This document shows positions 4,937 through 5,472 of a stretch of DNA of 5,472 nucleotides, one piece after another. Position 1 is the first letter of the stretch. The number at the start of each line of letters is the position of its first letter. Source of the stretch: CAZDOD01 sp964506935 (GTDB taxonomy: Bacteria > Desulfobacterota > Zymogenia > Zymogenales > Zymogenaceae); contig CAZDOD010000187.1 of the NCBI GenBank assembly GCA_964506935.1, positions 1 to 5,472 on the forward strand. Direction: 5' to 3'. The notes under the pieces are model-generated. The model worked only from the letters and a program-made list of their open reading frames with translations, searched no databases and was not told where the DNA came from. The translations under genes and the position numbers were made by a program.

Positions 4937-5472
4937 ATGGAGAAGGGATCAAAAGGGGGAACGGGGGCGGGGCGGGTTCTCGTCCACTCGTGCTGCGCGC
5001 CCTGCACGATCTACCCCCAGAGGACGCTCGTGGACGCCGGGTGGGACGTGGTAGGCTACTTCTACAACCCCAACATCCACCCCTTCACCGAGTTCGAGAG
5101 GAGGCTTACCGCCGTCCGCGAATACTATCAGGAGATCGGCCTTCCCCTGATAATTGATGCCTCCTACGACGTCGAGGCCTTCTTGAGAAGGGTGTTATCT
5201 GTGGGCGATGTGAGGTGCAATGAGTGCTACCGGATGAGGCTCGGCGAAACGGCGAAGAGGGCAAAAGAGATCGGTGCGGACAGATTTACGAGTACTTTAT
5301 TTTACAGCAGATACCAGGATCATGAGGTTCTCACTGAAATCGCATCGGAGGTCTCGGACTCCGTTGGAATAGACTTTTTATATATCGATTTTCGTACGGG
5401 ATGGGACGAGGGGCAGAGGGTATCGCGCGAGGCCGGAATCTACCGCCAGAAATACTGCGGGTGCATCATAAG
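4937..5472 (+). CDS. queH: Epoxyqueuosine reductase QueH (C-terminus outside window)
   Basis: QueH reduces epoxyqueuosine in tRNA to queuosine, the last step of Q synthesis at the wobble base of GUN-anticodon tRNAs; it is the non-cobalamin alternative to QueG. 178 residues are visible from the ATG at 4937; a TAG at 4925-4927 in the same frame and the lack of other start codons fix this start. Family motifs in order: HSCCAPC (17-23), YFYNPNIHPF (41-50), RCNECY (93-98, C94 and C97), TLFYSRYQDH (120-129), YIDFRTGWDEG (149-159), and YRQKYCGC (169-176, C174 and C176). The CC, CxxC and CGC cysteines are those expected for the iron-sulfur cluster and metal centre of QueH (DUF208). Only a few residues may be missing, since many homologues end shortly after CGC. 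The N-terminal Gly-rich stretch (4-12) is a small addition. The SD is weak (GTGGAT). It diverges from rpsU. Confidence 0.95.
   Translation, partial: MEKGSKGGTGAGRVLVHSCCAPCTIYPQRTLVDAGWDVVGYFYNPNIHPFTEFERRLTAVREYYQEIGLPLIIDASYDVEAFLRRVLSVGDVRCNECYRMRLGETAKRAKEIGADRFTSTLFYSRYQDHEVLTEIASEVSDSVGIDFLYIDFRTGWDEGQRVSREAGIYRQKYCGCII

Noticed and set aside
4927..5157. Plus-strand ORF of 76 codons at the start of queH
   Set aside because: Wrong frame of queH; the frame beginning at 4937 carries all QueH motifs through to the window end.

Overview
The window looks like a piece of a Gram-negative bacterial chromosome. It has a bacterial ribosomal protein S21 gene, a lipoprotein with a classical lipobox, Shine-Dalgarno sites, a Rho-independent terminator and sigma70-like promoters. 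Coding regions are fairly GC-rich and use many AGG/AGA (Arg) and ATA (Ile) codons, while the gaps between genes are strongly AT-rich. I suspect a Desulfobacterota-like or similar deep-branching anaerobe, but this is only an impression from codon use and gene style. No mobile element, CRISPR array, tRNA or rRNA is visible.

Layout: five genes lie on the minus strand and one on the plus strand. Reading the minus strand from right to left: rpsU (S21, TTG start) with its own promoter and terminator; a 506-residue PlsB-type glycerol-3-phosphate acyltransferase with its own promoter and a strong SD; an AT-rich gap of about 220 bp; then a probable three-gene operon. That operon encodes an eight-bladed PQQ-like beta-propeller lipoprotein, a six-helix membrane protein of unknown function, and a PfkB-family fructokinase cut by the left edge of the window. 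On the plus strand, diverging from rpsU, is queH (epoxyqueuosine reductase), cut by the right edge close to its probable end.

Functionally this is a housekeeping region (translation, tRNA modification, phospholipid synthesis) next to a small envelope/sugar operon whose common purpose is not clear. The signals most worth a second look are: a promoter pattern shared by rpsU, the acyltransferase gene and queH (TTGA, 13 bases, then ATGTGATAA or ATCTGATAA); an internal duplication in the six-helix membrane protein that recalls the carotenoid-hydratase (CruF/DUF422) fold; a nearly perfect 40-residue (120-bp) repeat in the propeller; an unusual Leu in the third acyltransferase block; and a terminator-like hairpin on the plus strand where no plus-strand gene ends. 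I did not find a clear new multi-gene system.
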